Below are positions 55,597 to 63,365 of a stretch of DNA of 64,000 bases, piece by piece. This DNA comes from Bacteroidota bacterium (GTDB lineage: Bacteria > Bacteroidota > Bacteroidia > B-17B0 > Aurantibacillaceae). The DNA lies in assembly GCA_013697245.1 (NCBI GenBank), contig JACCXH010000066.1, positions 1-64,000 on the forward strand. The letters run 5' to 3'. The notes beneath the pieces were generated by a model. It ran no database searches. It was given only the letters and a program-made list of their open reading frames with translations, and was not told where the DNA came from. How positions within the stretch are numbered: position 1 is the first letter of the stretch; every line of letters starts with the position of its first letter. The translations under genes were made by a program, and so were the position numbers.

Positions 55597-56358
55597 ATGC
55601 TGATTTTGTTAACCAAACTATTTAAGATAGTTTTAAAAGTTATTGTTTTTTTTATTGTGCTTTCGGTAGGCAGCACCATTCTTTTTCGTTGGGTGCCCGT
55701 GCCCTTAACGCCTTTAATGTTAATACGTTGTGTTGAGCAAAAAGGCGATGGCAAAAGTATGACCTTAGAACACGATTGGGTAAGCCTGGAAGAAATTCCC
55801 CCAAAATTGCAGTTAGCCGTAGTTTGCAGCGAAGATCAAAACTATCTTAAACATTATGGTTTTGACTGGGGCGCTATTGAAAAGGCTATGAAAGCCAACG
55901 AAAAAGGCAAAAAAATAAGGGGCGGAAGTACCATTTCACAACAAACGGCAAAAAATGTATTCTTATGGCCCGGCCGTAGTTATATACGTAAAGGCTTTGA
56001 GGCTTATTTTACTTTATTGATAGAGACCTTTTGGAGCAAAGAGCGCATTATGGAGGTTTACCTTAACAGTATAGAAATGGGAAATGGTGTTTACGGAGCT
56101 GAAGCCGCCGCGCAACATTGGTTTAAAAAACCTGCCGTTAAATTAAATAAAGACGAATGTGCCGCTATTGCTGCCGTTTTACCTAACCCTATAAAATATG
56201 TGGCAAACCCGCCAAGTGCTTATATTTCTAAACGTAAGGCCTGGATAAAGCAACAAATGAGCTTTTGGGGTAATAAACTCGATTATAATAAATACAACGA
56301 TGAAGATGTGCCGGAGAAAAAAGTAAAAAAGAAAACATCCACTAAAAACAAAAAATAA
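55597..56358 (+). CDS. mtgA: Monofunctional peptidoglycan glycosyltransferase
   Basis: A 253-residue GT51 enzyme that polymerises lipid II into glycan chains. The N-terminal membrane helix (VLKVIVFFIVLSVGSTILF) anchors it to the inner membrane. The catalytic region has the first motif CSEDQNYLKHYGFDWGAIEK with the catalytic Glu, then RGGSTISQQTAKNVFLWPGR and YLNSIEMGNGVYGAEAA. The lysine-rich tail ends KKKTSTKNKK. I use ATG 55597 because a promoter lies between it and the upstream TTG. The serine hydrolase gene starts on the last base of its stop. Confidence 0.95.
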   Translation: MLILLTKLFKIVLKVIVFFIVLSVGSTILFRWVPVPLTPLMLIRCVEQKGDGKSMTLEHDWVSLEEIPPKLQLAVVCSEDQNYLKHYGFDWGAIEKAMKANEKGKKIRGGSTISQQTAKNVFLWPGRSYIRKGFEAYFTLLIETFWSKERIMEVYLNSIEMGNGVYGAEAAAQHWFKKPAVKLNKDECAAIAAVLPNPIKYVANPPSAYISKRKAWIKQQMSFWGNKLDYNKYNDEDVPEKKVKKKTSTKNKK

Positions 56359-57521
56359 TGAACAGACTATCCATACTTACGCTTTTATTGGTAATGTTCT
56401 TAAGTTGCGGCAATTTAACAACAGCAGGCAGTGGTAAAACTTTTACCAAAACCGAAAAATTAGAAATAGCCTCTAACTTAAATAAAGAGGAACAATTTAT
56501 CTCCTATAAGTTAGATACCCTTTTTACCCAATTGAACCAGACCGGAACGTTTAATGGCAGTGTATTGGTAGCGCGCAATGGCAAAGTATTGTATAAACGA
56601 TCGCTTGGTATTTTAAATAAAAGCACCAACGACCAATTAACCGATTCCTCTATGTTCCAATTGGCTTCGGTATCAAAGGTAATTACCGCTACAGCAGTTT
56701 TAATGTTGCACGAAAGAGAATTAATAGACCTTAATAAACCTTTTTCTTTTTATTTTCCCGATTTTCCGTATGATAAAGTAACCATTAAACAACTTTTAAA
56801 TCACCGCTCAGGCCTGGCAAATTACATCTATGTTTTAAATAGCGAGATCTATCAACCTAATTACCAAATGAGTAACACAGACATGTATAATTACTTTATT
56901 ACTAAAAATCCAAAGCCTTATTTAAAACCAAATACACGCTTTAACTATTGCAATACCAATTACGCCCTATTGGCTTTGTTAATTGAAAAAGTATCGCACA
57001 AAACTTATTCGGCCTTTGTAAAAGAAGAATTGTTTAAACCGCTTGGTATGAAGAATACCGCTACCATTAAAGAAATTGACCTCAACGGTAAAAATATTAC
57101 AAAGCCCTACGACAATAAATGGAAACCCATAGACCTTGACGCGAGCGATTATGTGCTGGGTGATAAAAGTATTTATTCAACACCTTACGACCTGTTCTTA
57201 TTTAGTGAGGCCATGTACCAAAACAAAATCATCAAAGCAGAAACACAGCAGTTAGCTTATACAGCTTATAGCCGCGAAAAAAAATTAAGTAATTATGGTT
57301 ATGGCTGGCGCTTAAAAGATATTAACGATTCGCTAAAAAAAGAAGTCTACCATAATGGCTGGTGGCATGGTTACCGCTCATCTTTCCACCGTCGTTTAAA
57401 TGATAAATTAACTGTTATCATTTTAAGTAATCAGTTAAACCGATCGGCCTACCAAACTTACAAAGTATACCAGATCCTGGATAATGTTCCGGCAGGTGAT
57501 AAGTTGGAAGAGGTTGAATAA
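56358..57521 (+). CDS. Serine hydrolase of the class C beta-lactamase / D-Ala carboxypeptidase family, lipoprotein
   Basis: A 387-residue lipoprotein (lipobox LSCG, Cys17). The catalytic motif SVSK is at residues 104-107 (QLASVSKVITATAVLM), YCN at 197-199, and HNG near 334 in place of the KTG box. The family includes peptidases and esterases that act on D-amino acid or ester bonds. Its coupling to mtgA (shared base) hints at a peptidoglycan substrate. Beta-lactamase activity is unlikely to be its main job. Confidence 0.88.
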   Translation: MNRLSILTLLLVMFLSCGNLTTAGSGKTFTKTEKLEIASNLNKEEQFISYKLDTLFTQLNQTGTFNGSVLVARNGKVLYKRSLGILNKSTNDQLTDSSMFQLASVSKVITATAVLMLHERELIDLNKPFSFYFPDFPYDKVTIKQLLNHRSGLANYIYVLNSEIYQPNYQMSNTDMYNYFITKNPKPYLKPNTRFNYCNTNYALLALLIEKVSHKTYSAFVKEELFKPLGMKNTATIKEIDLNGKNITKPYDNKWKPIDLDASDYVLGDKSIYSTPYDLFLFSEAMYQNKIIKAETQQLAYTAYSREKKLSNYGYGWRLKDINDSLKKEVYHNGWWHGYRSSFHRRLNDKLTVIILSNQLNRSAYQTYKVYQILDNVPAGDKLEEVE

Positions 57522-57536
57522 CGAATTTTTTATATG

Positions 57537-57544
57537 TACTTTTG
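57537..57544 (+). promoter_or_regulatory. Candidate -7 element of gldF, 6 bases from the ATG
   Basis: TACTTTTG, an exact TAnnTTTG match, ends 6 bases before ATG 57551; a TTG upstream start lies inside it and is rejected. Confidence 0.5.
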
Positions 57545-57550
57545 CGCTTT

Positions 57551-58291
57551 ATGTTAACGCTTTATTTAAAAGAAATACGTAGTTTTTTAAGTTCCCTTAT
57601 CGGCTACATTGCTATTGGCGTTTTTATTTCGCTGGTAGGTATTTTTATGTGGGTAATTCCATCAGAAGGCGGCGGCTCAAATATTTTAGATAATGGTTTC
57701 GCCAACATCGACCCTTTATTTTTTATTGCCCCCTGGGTATATTTATTTTTAATTCCTGCCATTACCATGCGGTCTTTTTCTGAAGAAAAAAAAACCGGTA
57801 CTATTGAGTTATTATTAACCCGCCCATTAACCGATCTGCAATTAGTATTAGCCAAATATTTTGCCGGCTTTACTTTAGTAATGGTTTCGTTATTACCTAC
57901 CCTCATTTACTATTATAGTGTACATGTACTTGGTGCACCAAAAGGAAATATTGATACCGGCGGCATGTGGGGCTCTTACATTGGGCTCTTATTTTTAGGC
58001 GCAGGTTTTGTTTCCATTGGCATTTTTGCTTCGGCAATTGCCGAGAACCAGGTAATTGCTTTCATCATTGCTTTATTGCTTTGCTTTTTTTGTTACATAG
58101 GTTTTGAGTTTATTGCGCAAAGCGGTTTGTTTGGTAAGTACGATGCCTTTTTTAAAGGGCTTGGATTAAACGATCATTATGTAAGTATGAGCCGCGGTGT
58201 TATTGATACCCGCGATGCCTTATATTTTATTAGTGTAATTGCCCTTTTTAATTTGTTAACTAAATTAGTTTTAGAAAGCAGGAAATGGTAG
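57551..58291 (+). CDS. gldF: Gliding motility ABC transporter permease GldF
   Basis: A membrane protein of 246 residues from ATG 57551 with six helices (LIGYIAIGVFISLVGIFMWV, FFIAPWVYLFLIPAITMRSF, YFAGFTLVMVSLLPTLIYYY and others). The loop FSEEKKTGTIELLLTRPLTD is typical of ABC-2 permeases. In Flavobacterium GldA, GldF and GldG form an ABC transporter needed for gliding. Its stop overlaps gldG by 7 bases. The ATPase gene gldA is not in the window. Confidence 0.9.
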   Translation: MLTLYLKEIRSFLSSLIGYIAIGVFISLVGIFMWVIPSEGGGSNILDNGFANIDPLFFIAPWVYLFLIPAITMRSFSEEKKTGTIELLLTRPLTDLQLVLAKYFAGFTLVMVSLLPTLIYYYSVHVLGAPKGNIDTGGMWGSYIGLLFLGAGFVSIGIFASAIAENQVIAFIIALLLCFFCYIGFEFIAQSGLFGKYDAFFKGLGLNDHYVSMSRGVIDTRDALYFISVIALFNLLTKLVLESRKW

Positions 58292-60006
58292 TCGATAAAA
58301 AAATAACAACATCCACAAATAAACGCCGCGATATTATGTCGTTGGTAGTTTTAATTGGCATTGTTGTTCTATTAAATTTTATCGGCGCATTTTATTTTCA
58401 ACGCTTTGACCTTACTTCTGAAAAGCGCTATACCCTGGCCGAATCAACTAAAACATTATTAAAGAATTTGGATGATGAAGTTTATTTTAAAGTTTATTTT
58501 GATGGTGATCTTAATCCAAGCTTTACACGTTTAAGAAATGAAGCAAAAGAAATTTTAGATGAGTTTCGTGCCTACTCCGGTAACCAAATTCAATACGAGT
58601 TTATTGTGCCCGGCGAAGGTTTGAGCAATGACGAGAAAATGAATCTCGAAAAGCAATTGTATGAAAAAGGATTAGTACCAGAACAAGTGTATGAAAAAAA
58701 TAAAGACAAGACCTCTCAATCGTTGATATGGCCGGGCGCCATTGTTAGCCATAAAGGCAAAGAAGCTGTGTGGAAGATCTTTAATCGCCAGGATAATACA
58801 GATTATGAAGTTTCTGTAAATAACAGCGTAAAGGAATTGGAGTATAATTTAACCAATACCATTCGTAAATTACAACGCAACAAAAAACAAGAAGTTACTT
58901 TTATACAAGGGCATTACGAATTAGATACTTTACACTTTAGCGAATTAGCCCGCGCCCTTTCTGAATATTATGAAGTTAACCGCACCCCCATTTTAGGAAA
59001 ACTTGGTGCACTTGATCAAAGCGATGCTATTATTATTGCACAACCCGATAGTGCTTTTTCTGTAGCCGATCAATACATCATTGATCAATACATCATGAAA
59101 GGCGGAAAAGTACTTTGGTTAATAGATCCGGTTGGCATTAACCGCGATACTTTATTAATGAAAGGATTTTCTTTAGGCTTATCGCGCCCGTTAAATATAG
59201 ATAACATGTTATTTAAATATGGGGTGCGTTTAAACAATGTTTTACTCCAGGATTTTCAATGTGCTGTAATACCTATGAACGTTGGCTTTAAAAAAGGGCA
59301 ACCTAATTTTAAATTATTTCCATGGCCCTTCTCGCCTTTGGTTTTACCGGATGTTAACCACCCGATCGTAAAAAATTTGGATCTTATTAAATTTGATTAT
59401 GTTAGTTCGTTAGATACTATTACTGCGCACGGCATTAAAAAAACTATTTTATTAAGCACTTCAAGATATACCAAGATACAGCCTACCCCTGCGCGGATCT
59501 TTTACAGCAGCGTACAGATCCCGCCAAAAGAATCGCAATTTTTAAATTCATATGTTCCGGTTGCTTGTTTGTTGGAAGGCGAGTTTAGCAGCTTTGTTGA
59601 ATACCGTTTACCAAGTATTTTTTTAAAGGATTCTACCTTTAATGCAAAATATAAATACATTGATAAAGGCAAAAAAACAAAAATGATAGTAGTTGCCGAT
59701 GGAGATATAGCAAAGAACGATTATAACCGAAGCTCGCGCATGCCATATCCACTGGGTTACGACAAATACAGCAACCGGCAATACGCCAACAAGAATTTTT
59801 TATTGAACTGCGTTAATTATTTACTTGACGATGAAGGTATGTTGCAATTACGCTCGCGCGAAGTCACACTACGTTTATTGGATAAAAAGAAAATCACTTT
59901 GCAACGCAGTAAGTGGCAAATGATAAATGTGCTAATGCCGGTAATGTTATTAATTCTTTTTGGTTTGATACAATTCTTTTTACGCAAACGTAAATTCGCG
60001 AAATAA
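58285..60006 (+). CDS. gldG: Gliding motility ABC transporter accessory protein GldG
   Basis: The 573-residue protein has one N-terminal helix (DIMSLVVLIGIVVLLNFIGA), a large periplasmic part with the ABC-type DUF4350-like domain (RFDLTSEKRYTLAESTKTLL, FYFGDL-like DGDLNPSFTRLRNEAKEIL, EVTFIQGHYELDT, IIDQYIMKGGKVLWLIDPVG), and a C-terminal helix (MINVLMPVMLLILFGLIQFF). Length and topology match GldG. It overlaps gldF by 7 bases. Confidence 0.92.
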   Translation: MVVDKKITTSTNKRRDIMSLVVLIGIVVLLNFIGAFYFQRFDLTSEKRYTLAESTKTLLKNLDDEVYFKVYFDGDLNPSFTRLRNEAKEILDEFRAYSGNQIQYEFIVPGEGLSNDEKMNLEKQLYEKGLVPEQVYEKNKDKTSQSLIWPGAIVSHKGKEAVWKIFNRQDNTDYEVSVNNSVKELEYNLTNTIRKLQRNKKQEVTFIQGHYELDTLHFSELARALSEYYEVNRTPILGKLGALDQSDAIIIAQPDSAFSVADQYIIDQYIMKGGKVLWLIDPVGINRDTLLMKGFSLGLSRPLNIDNMLFKYGVRLNNVLLQDFQCAVIPMNVGFKKGQPNFKLFPWPFSPLVLPDVNHPIVKNLDLIKFDYVSSLDTITAHGIKKTILLSTSRYTKIQPTPARIFYSSVQIPPKESQFLNSYVPVACLLEGEFSSFVEYRLPSIFLKDSTFNAKYKYIDKGKKTKMIVVADGDIAKNDYNRSSRMPYPLGYDKYSNRQYANKNFLLNCVNYLLDDEGMLQLRSREVTLRLLDKKKITLQRSKWQMINVLMPVMLLILFGLIQFFLRKRKFAK

Positions 60007-60010
60007 TATA

Positions 60011-60107
60011 GCCACAGATTACGCAGATATCACAGATTTTTTTATTGCAACTCACCATTTAAGATATACTAAAAATAAATTCTAAGTGAATTTATGAAAT
60101 CTGTGGC
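60011..60107. repeat. Long palindromic spacer between convergent genes (CACAGAT type)
   Basis: GCCACAGATT (60011-60020) is perfectly complementary to AATCTGTGGC (60098-60107). Inner copies of CACAGAT (60031-60037) add partial symmetry. It sits between gldG and the convergent regulator, as a possible two-way terminator or dispersed repeat. Confidence 0.75.
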
Positions 60108-60126
60108 AAAAAAAAAATCAGGAATA

Positions 60127-60801
60127 CTACTCGAACAAATTAAAATTTGTTTCCAGTAATTGGTTCTTAACCGCAAACATTACAACACCGGCTGTATTAT
60201 TTACACCCAACTTGTTCATGATATTCTTGCGGTGAGTATTTACGGTATGGGTGCTTAATTTTAATTTATCGGCAATTAATTTATTAGATAAACCTTCGGC
60301 AATACCACGAATGATATCGATCTCGCGATCGGTAACCAACATACCATCGCAACCTAAAGATTTAATAAATGAATTAGTGGTTTTTATTTCTTTAGCGGCA
60401 GTTAAATACGAAACTATCTTTCCGCAAATAAATTTCTCTCCTTTGATAGTTGAGTTTACTGCTTCCAAAATCTCTGTTTTATCGCAATCTTTTAATAAGT
60501 AACTGGTAACATCACTTTGCAATACTTTATTAAGATCATTTTTAGATAACATTTCGGTGATCACTAAAAATTTAATTTTTGTAAATTTTTTTGCAATAGC
60601 CCTAAATTCATCTACCTCAACACCTAGCGAAGTAAAATCTGTAATTAATAAATTTGGTTTGGAAAGTTGTAACTGGCTAATAAGATCATGTTTATCGCCA
60701 CAAACAGAAGGCACTAATTCAAAACCTTTTAATTCGCCCACCAAAAGCTCTAATCCAACTCTTGAAAGAAAATTTTTATCGGCTATTAAAACTTTGATCA
60801 T
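60127..60801 (-). CDS. Orphan response regulator, NarL/LuxR type
   Basis: A 224-residue regulator. The receiver has D55 (LLITDFTSLG) as the likely phosphorylation site, T82 (FLVITEM) and K103-type Lys (SYLLKDCD). Of the usual acidic pair only D8 is present; its neighbour is Lys (IADKN), which may weaken Mg2+ binding. The C-terminal helix-turn-helix is LVTDREIDIIRGIAEGLSNK and LSTHTVNTHRKNIMNKLGV. No kinase lies next to it; the two tandem HisKA_3 kinases at 22-26 kb are of the class that usually works with this family. Confidence 0.9.
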   Translation of the reverse strand: MIKVLIADKNFLSRVGLELLVGELKGFELVPSVCGDKHDLISQLQLSKPNLLITDFTSLGVEVDEFRAIAKKFTKIKFLVITEMLSKNDLNKVLQSDVTSYLLKDCDKTEILEAVNSTIKGEKFICGKIVSYLTAAKEIKTTNSFIKSLGCDGMLVTDREIDIIRGIAEGLSNKLIADKLKLSTHTVNTHRKNIMNKLGVNNTAGVVMFAVKNQLLETNFNLFE

Positions 60802-60813
60802 AATTTAACAGGA

Positions 60814-60821
60814 CAAATATA
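60814..60821 (-). promoter_or_regulatory. Candidate -7 element of the orphan regulator
   Basis: The minus strand reads TATATTTG, ending 12 bases before the ATG at 60801; the leader would be short. Confidence 0.5.
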
Positions 60822-60845
60822 CACAAGAAATTTCAAAAAAATGTG

Positions 60846-61766
60846 TTAAATAGTTACCCTTTTGCCATCGGTTGCTAACAGGCAATGCTCAAAAATAGGG
60901 CTTGCCTCGGCTACAAATTGCTCCAGATCGCCATACCTGGCCGAAAAGTGGCCTAATAACAATTGTTTAACATTGGCAGCCTTTGCAATTTGCGCAGCCT
61001 GTTCGGCGGTTGAATGAAAGGTCTTCTCTGCCCTTTCTTTTTTATCATTTAAAAAAGTGCTTTCATGATACAAAAGATCAACTTCTTTAACGTACTCAAT
61101 AATATCCGGAAAATAAATAGTATCGCTACAGTAAGCATAACTTTTAGCGGATCGCGGATCGATCGTAACCTGCTTATTTTTTATTGTTACACCGTCTTGA
61201 TTTACCACATCGTTACCATTTTTTAATTGCAAAACATCGGCAGTAGATACTTTGTATTTATCCAATTTATATTTATCAATTTTTCGCGGTAAAGGTTTTT
61301 CTTTAAACAAAAAACCGGTACAAAAGATCCTGTGTTTTAATGGGAAAGAATACACCTCCACTTTATCATCTTCAAATATCAAATGTTTCCCATCATTATT
61401 TGTAAATACCCAATTTACCTGGTAATTAAAACGTGTGTCAGAGATCTTATTCATTAGGTCCATTATCTCTTTTAATTCTGTTGGACAATAGATGGTTATT
61501 TCTTGCTTTCTGCCCAGCAAGTGCATACTGCTAAGCAAGCCCGGCAATCCAAAAAAATGATCGCCATGTAAATGTGAAATAAAAATATGATCTATTGCCT
61601 GGAATTTTGCCTTAAAACGGCGCAGTTGAATTTGTGTTGCTTCGCCGCAATCTATTAAAAAATAACGCTCAGCTATATTTAATAACTGAGCGCTTGGATT
61701 TCTTTCAGAAGTGGGGCTTGCAGAGGACGAACCTAAAATTAATAATTCAAAAATTTGACTACTCAT
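60846..61766 (-). CDS. rnz: Ribonuclease Z (tRNA 3'-processing endonuclease)
   Basis: A 306-residue metallo-beta-lactamase-fold nuclease that removes the 3' trailer of tRNA precursors. The zinc motif is SHLHGDH (His65, His67, Asp69, His70), followed by FFGLPGLLSSMHLLGRK. Later ligands are in YCSDTIYFP and LLLGHFSARY. The start overlaps the stop of the T9SS cargo gene by one base (TAATG), so the two are coupled. Confidence 0.95.
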   Translation of the reverse strand: MSSQIFELLILGSSSASPTSERNPSAQLLNIAERYFLIDCGEATQIQLRRFKAKFQAIDHIFISHLHGDHFFGLPGLLSSMHLLGRKQEITIYCPTELKEIMDLMNKISDTRFNYQVNWVFTNNDGKHLIFEDDKVEVYSFPLKHRIFCTGFLFKEKPLPRKIDKYKLDKYKVSTADVLQLKNGNDVVNQDGVTIKNKQVTIDPRSAKSYAYCSDTIYFPDIIEYVKEVDLLYHESTFLNDKKERAEKTFHSTAEQAAQIAKAANVKQLLLGHFSARYGDLEQFVAEASPIFEHCLLATDGKRVTI

Positions 61767-62599
61767 TAACGGTTTGCGGAAAGTACCATACGTTTTGTTT
61801 CAGAAAAATTTTTGTATTGAATTGTGTATAAGTACATACCATTACTCAAATTAGAGCCACCCAACTCATAACTGTTATCGCCGTAGGTTGTTTTAATTTT
61901 ATCTTCAAAAATTTTATCGCCCAATAAATTATACACGCATATTTTTGCCGGCGCTTCATCCTTAACAGTAAATTTTATAGTTGTTTTTGCAGAAAAAGGA
62001 TTTGGAACATTTGAAACATTTAATGATCTTGAATTTACTTCTTCTTTTATACCAACTGCGGGATTTATTTGAATAATATAATAACTTAATGTTGTTGGCG
62101 GAGAAATAGACGCCGAACCGCTGTTATAATTTGGGGTTGCCGGGCAGGGTCCCGAAAAAGAAGGCGTTAAATACGGCTGCACTTTAAATTGCACGGTGTA
62201 AGTACCTGCGGTTGTTGGCGTACCCGAAATTACCGAACAGCTAACCATGTTACCCGGATATTTGTAAACTCCTGCAGAAGCAGTAACAGTAGTACCTGCC
62301 AATAAATTTAAACCCGGAGGTAAATTAAAATTTGTGTAAGATGCCGGCGTGGTTAATTCTATACGGTTAAAACAAATTGTAATAGAACTTTGCACGGTGT
62401 CTTTTGGAACCCTAACTGTAATATTTTGTCCGTAAGGCAAGCCAACTGTACCTTGTATAAAATTAGTAGCACTATCGGGCCATATGCCGGGCTTATTGGT
62501 TGCCATAAAGATAGGATCGTTCGAACAAGTAGTTGGCGCCTGCTGGGCAAATGCCATAACGGTTAGTGCAGCTAAAATAAAAGTGTATATTTTTTTCAT
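61766..62599 (-). CDS. Exported protein with T9SS type A sorting domain
   Basis: A 277-residue protein with a signal peptide (LAALTVMAFAQQ). The central part has an Ig-like fold rich in Pro/Thr and several Cys (APTTCSNDP, SITICFNRIE, NMVSCSVISG). The last 75 residues are the type A C-terminal signal: NVPNPFSAKTTIKFTVKDEA, ICVYNLLGDKIFEDKI, LSNGMYLYTIQYKNFSETKR. Such proteins cross the outer membrane through the T9SS whose core genes are at 35.6-41.7 kb. Function of the passenger is unknown. Confidence 0.88.
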   Translation of the reverse strand: MKKIYTFILAALTVMAFAQQAPTTCSNDPIFMATNKPGIWPDSATNFIQGTVGLPYGQNITVRVPKDTVQSSITICFNRIELTTPASYTNFNLPPGLNLLAGTTVTASAGVYKYPGNMVSCSVISGTPTTAGTYTVQFKVQPYLTPSFSGPCPATPNYNSGSASISPPTTLSYYIIQINPAVGIKEEVNSRSLNVSNVPNPFSAKTTIKFTVKDEAPAKICVYNLLGDKIFEDKIKTTYGDNSYELGGSNLSNGMYLYTIQYKNFSETKRMVLSANR

Positions 62600-62715
62600 G
62601 CTTAATAAATTTTATAAGATTTTAGATATTGCTAAAGTACCTATCCTGTTTTAAATAAAAAAGTGAAATAACTTAAAAAGGCCGATTTAATGCTTGTTTA
62701 AAATGCATGAATTAG

Positions 62716-62723
62716 TATCTTTG
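62716..62723 (+). promoter_or_regulatory. Candidate -7 element of ndk
   Basis: TATCTTTG, an exact TAnnTTTG match, ends 19 bases before the ndk ATG. A CTTG 19 bases upstream could be the -33 element. Confidence 0.55.
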
Positions 62724-62742
62724 CGCACTTAAATTAAAAAAA

Positions 62743-63162
62743 ATGGCAGGTAATATAACCTTTACAATGATCAAACCGGATGGCGTTGAAGCAAACAACA
62801 TCGGACCAATTTTAGCAATGATAAACAAAGCGGGATTTAAGATCCTTGCAATGAAATACATGCGCTTAACAAAAGAACAAGCCGGAAGTTTTTACTCTGT
62901 GCATAAAGAGCGGCCTTTTTACGGCGAACTAACTGAATATATGAGTGGCGGACCAATAGTGGCGGCTATTTTAACCAAAGATAATGCTGTAGCAGATTAC
63001 CGTAAATTAATTGGCGCAACAGATCCTTCTAAGGCTGATGAAGGCACAATTCGTAAGCTATTTGCAAAGTCTATTGCAGCTAATGCAGTGCACGGCAGTG
63101 ATAGTGATGAAAATGCAGCAGTAGAATCTGATTTCTTTTTCTCGCATCTTGAAAGATTTTAA
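62743..63162 (+). CDS. ndk: Nucleoside diphosphate kinase
   Basis: A 139-residue kinase that balances NTP and dNTP pools by passing phosphate through a histidine. The catalytic His117 is in the NAVHGSDS motif; N-terminal [19 protein letters not shown] and [21 protein letters not shown] are typical. Full length, single gene with own promoter and terminator. Confidence 0.97.
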   Translation: MAGNITFTMIKPDGVEANNIGPILAMINKAGFKILAMKYMRLTKEQAGSFYSVHKERPFYGELTEYMSGGPIVAAILTKDNAVADYRKLIGATDPSKADEGTIRKLFAKSIAANAVHGSDSDENAAVESDFFFSHLERF

Positions 63163-63175
63163 TTTTAAAATGACT

Positions 63176-63214
63176 AAAAAAAGCCCGTATTGGTTATTCT
63201 TTACGGGTTTTTTT
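63176..63214 (+). terminator. Rho-independent terminator after ndk
   Basis: CCCGTA (63184-63189) pairs with TACGGG (63202-63207), extended by A/T pairs, with TTTTTTT following. Confidence 0.8.
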
Positions 63215-63298
63215 ATTAAAAATTTTTACCAGAAAACTGTGAAAAGCAACCACTTTTAAAAAAAATAGCTGTTTTTTAAAAAAAGTAATAAATATTGC

Positions 63299-63329
63299 TT
63301 TGTTTTATGATAAAAAATAAACAAATTTG
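63299..63329 (+). promoter_or_regulatory. Candidate promoter of the gene at 63366, with overlapping palindrome
   Basis: TTTG at 63299-63302 lies 19 bases before CAAATTTG (63322-63329), one mismatch from TAnnTTTG. The -7 element is the heart of a 12-base perfect palindrome AACAAATTTGTT (63320-63331), which could be an operator or coincidence. Confidence 0.45.
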
Positions 63330-63365
63330 TTAAAATTTATTAATGTTTAAATAAACCATTTTGGT

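Noticed and set aside
57551-60006. Search for the ATPase gldA next to gldFG
   Set aside because: The only ABC ATPases in the window are UvrA and the ABCG-type fusion, neither of which looks like GldA.
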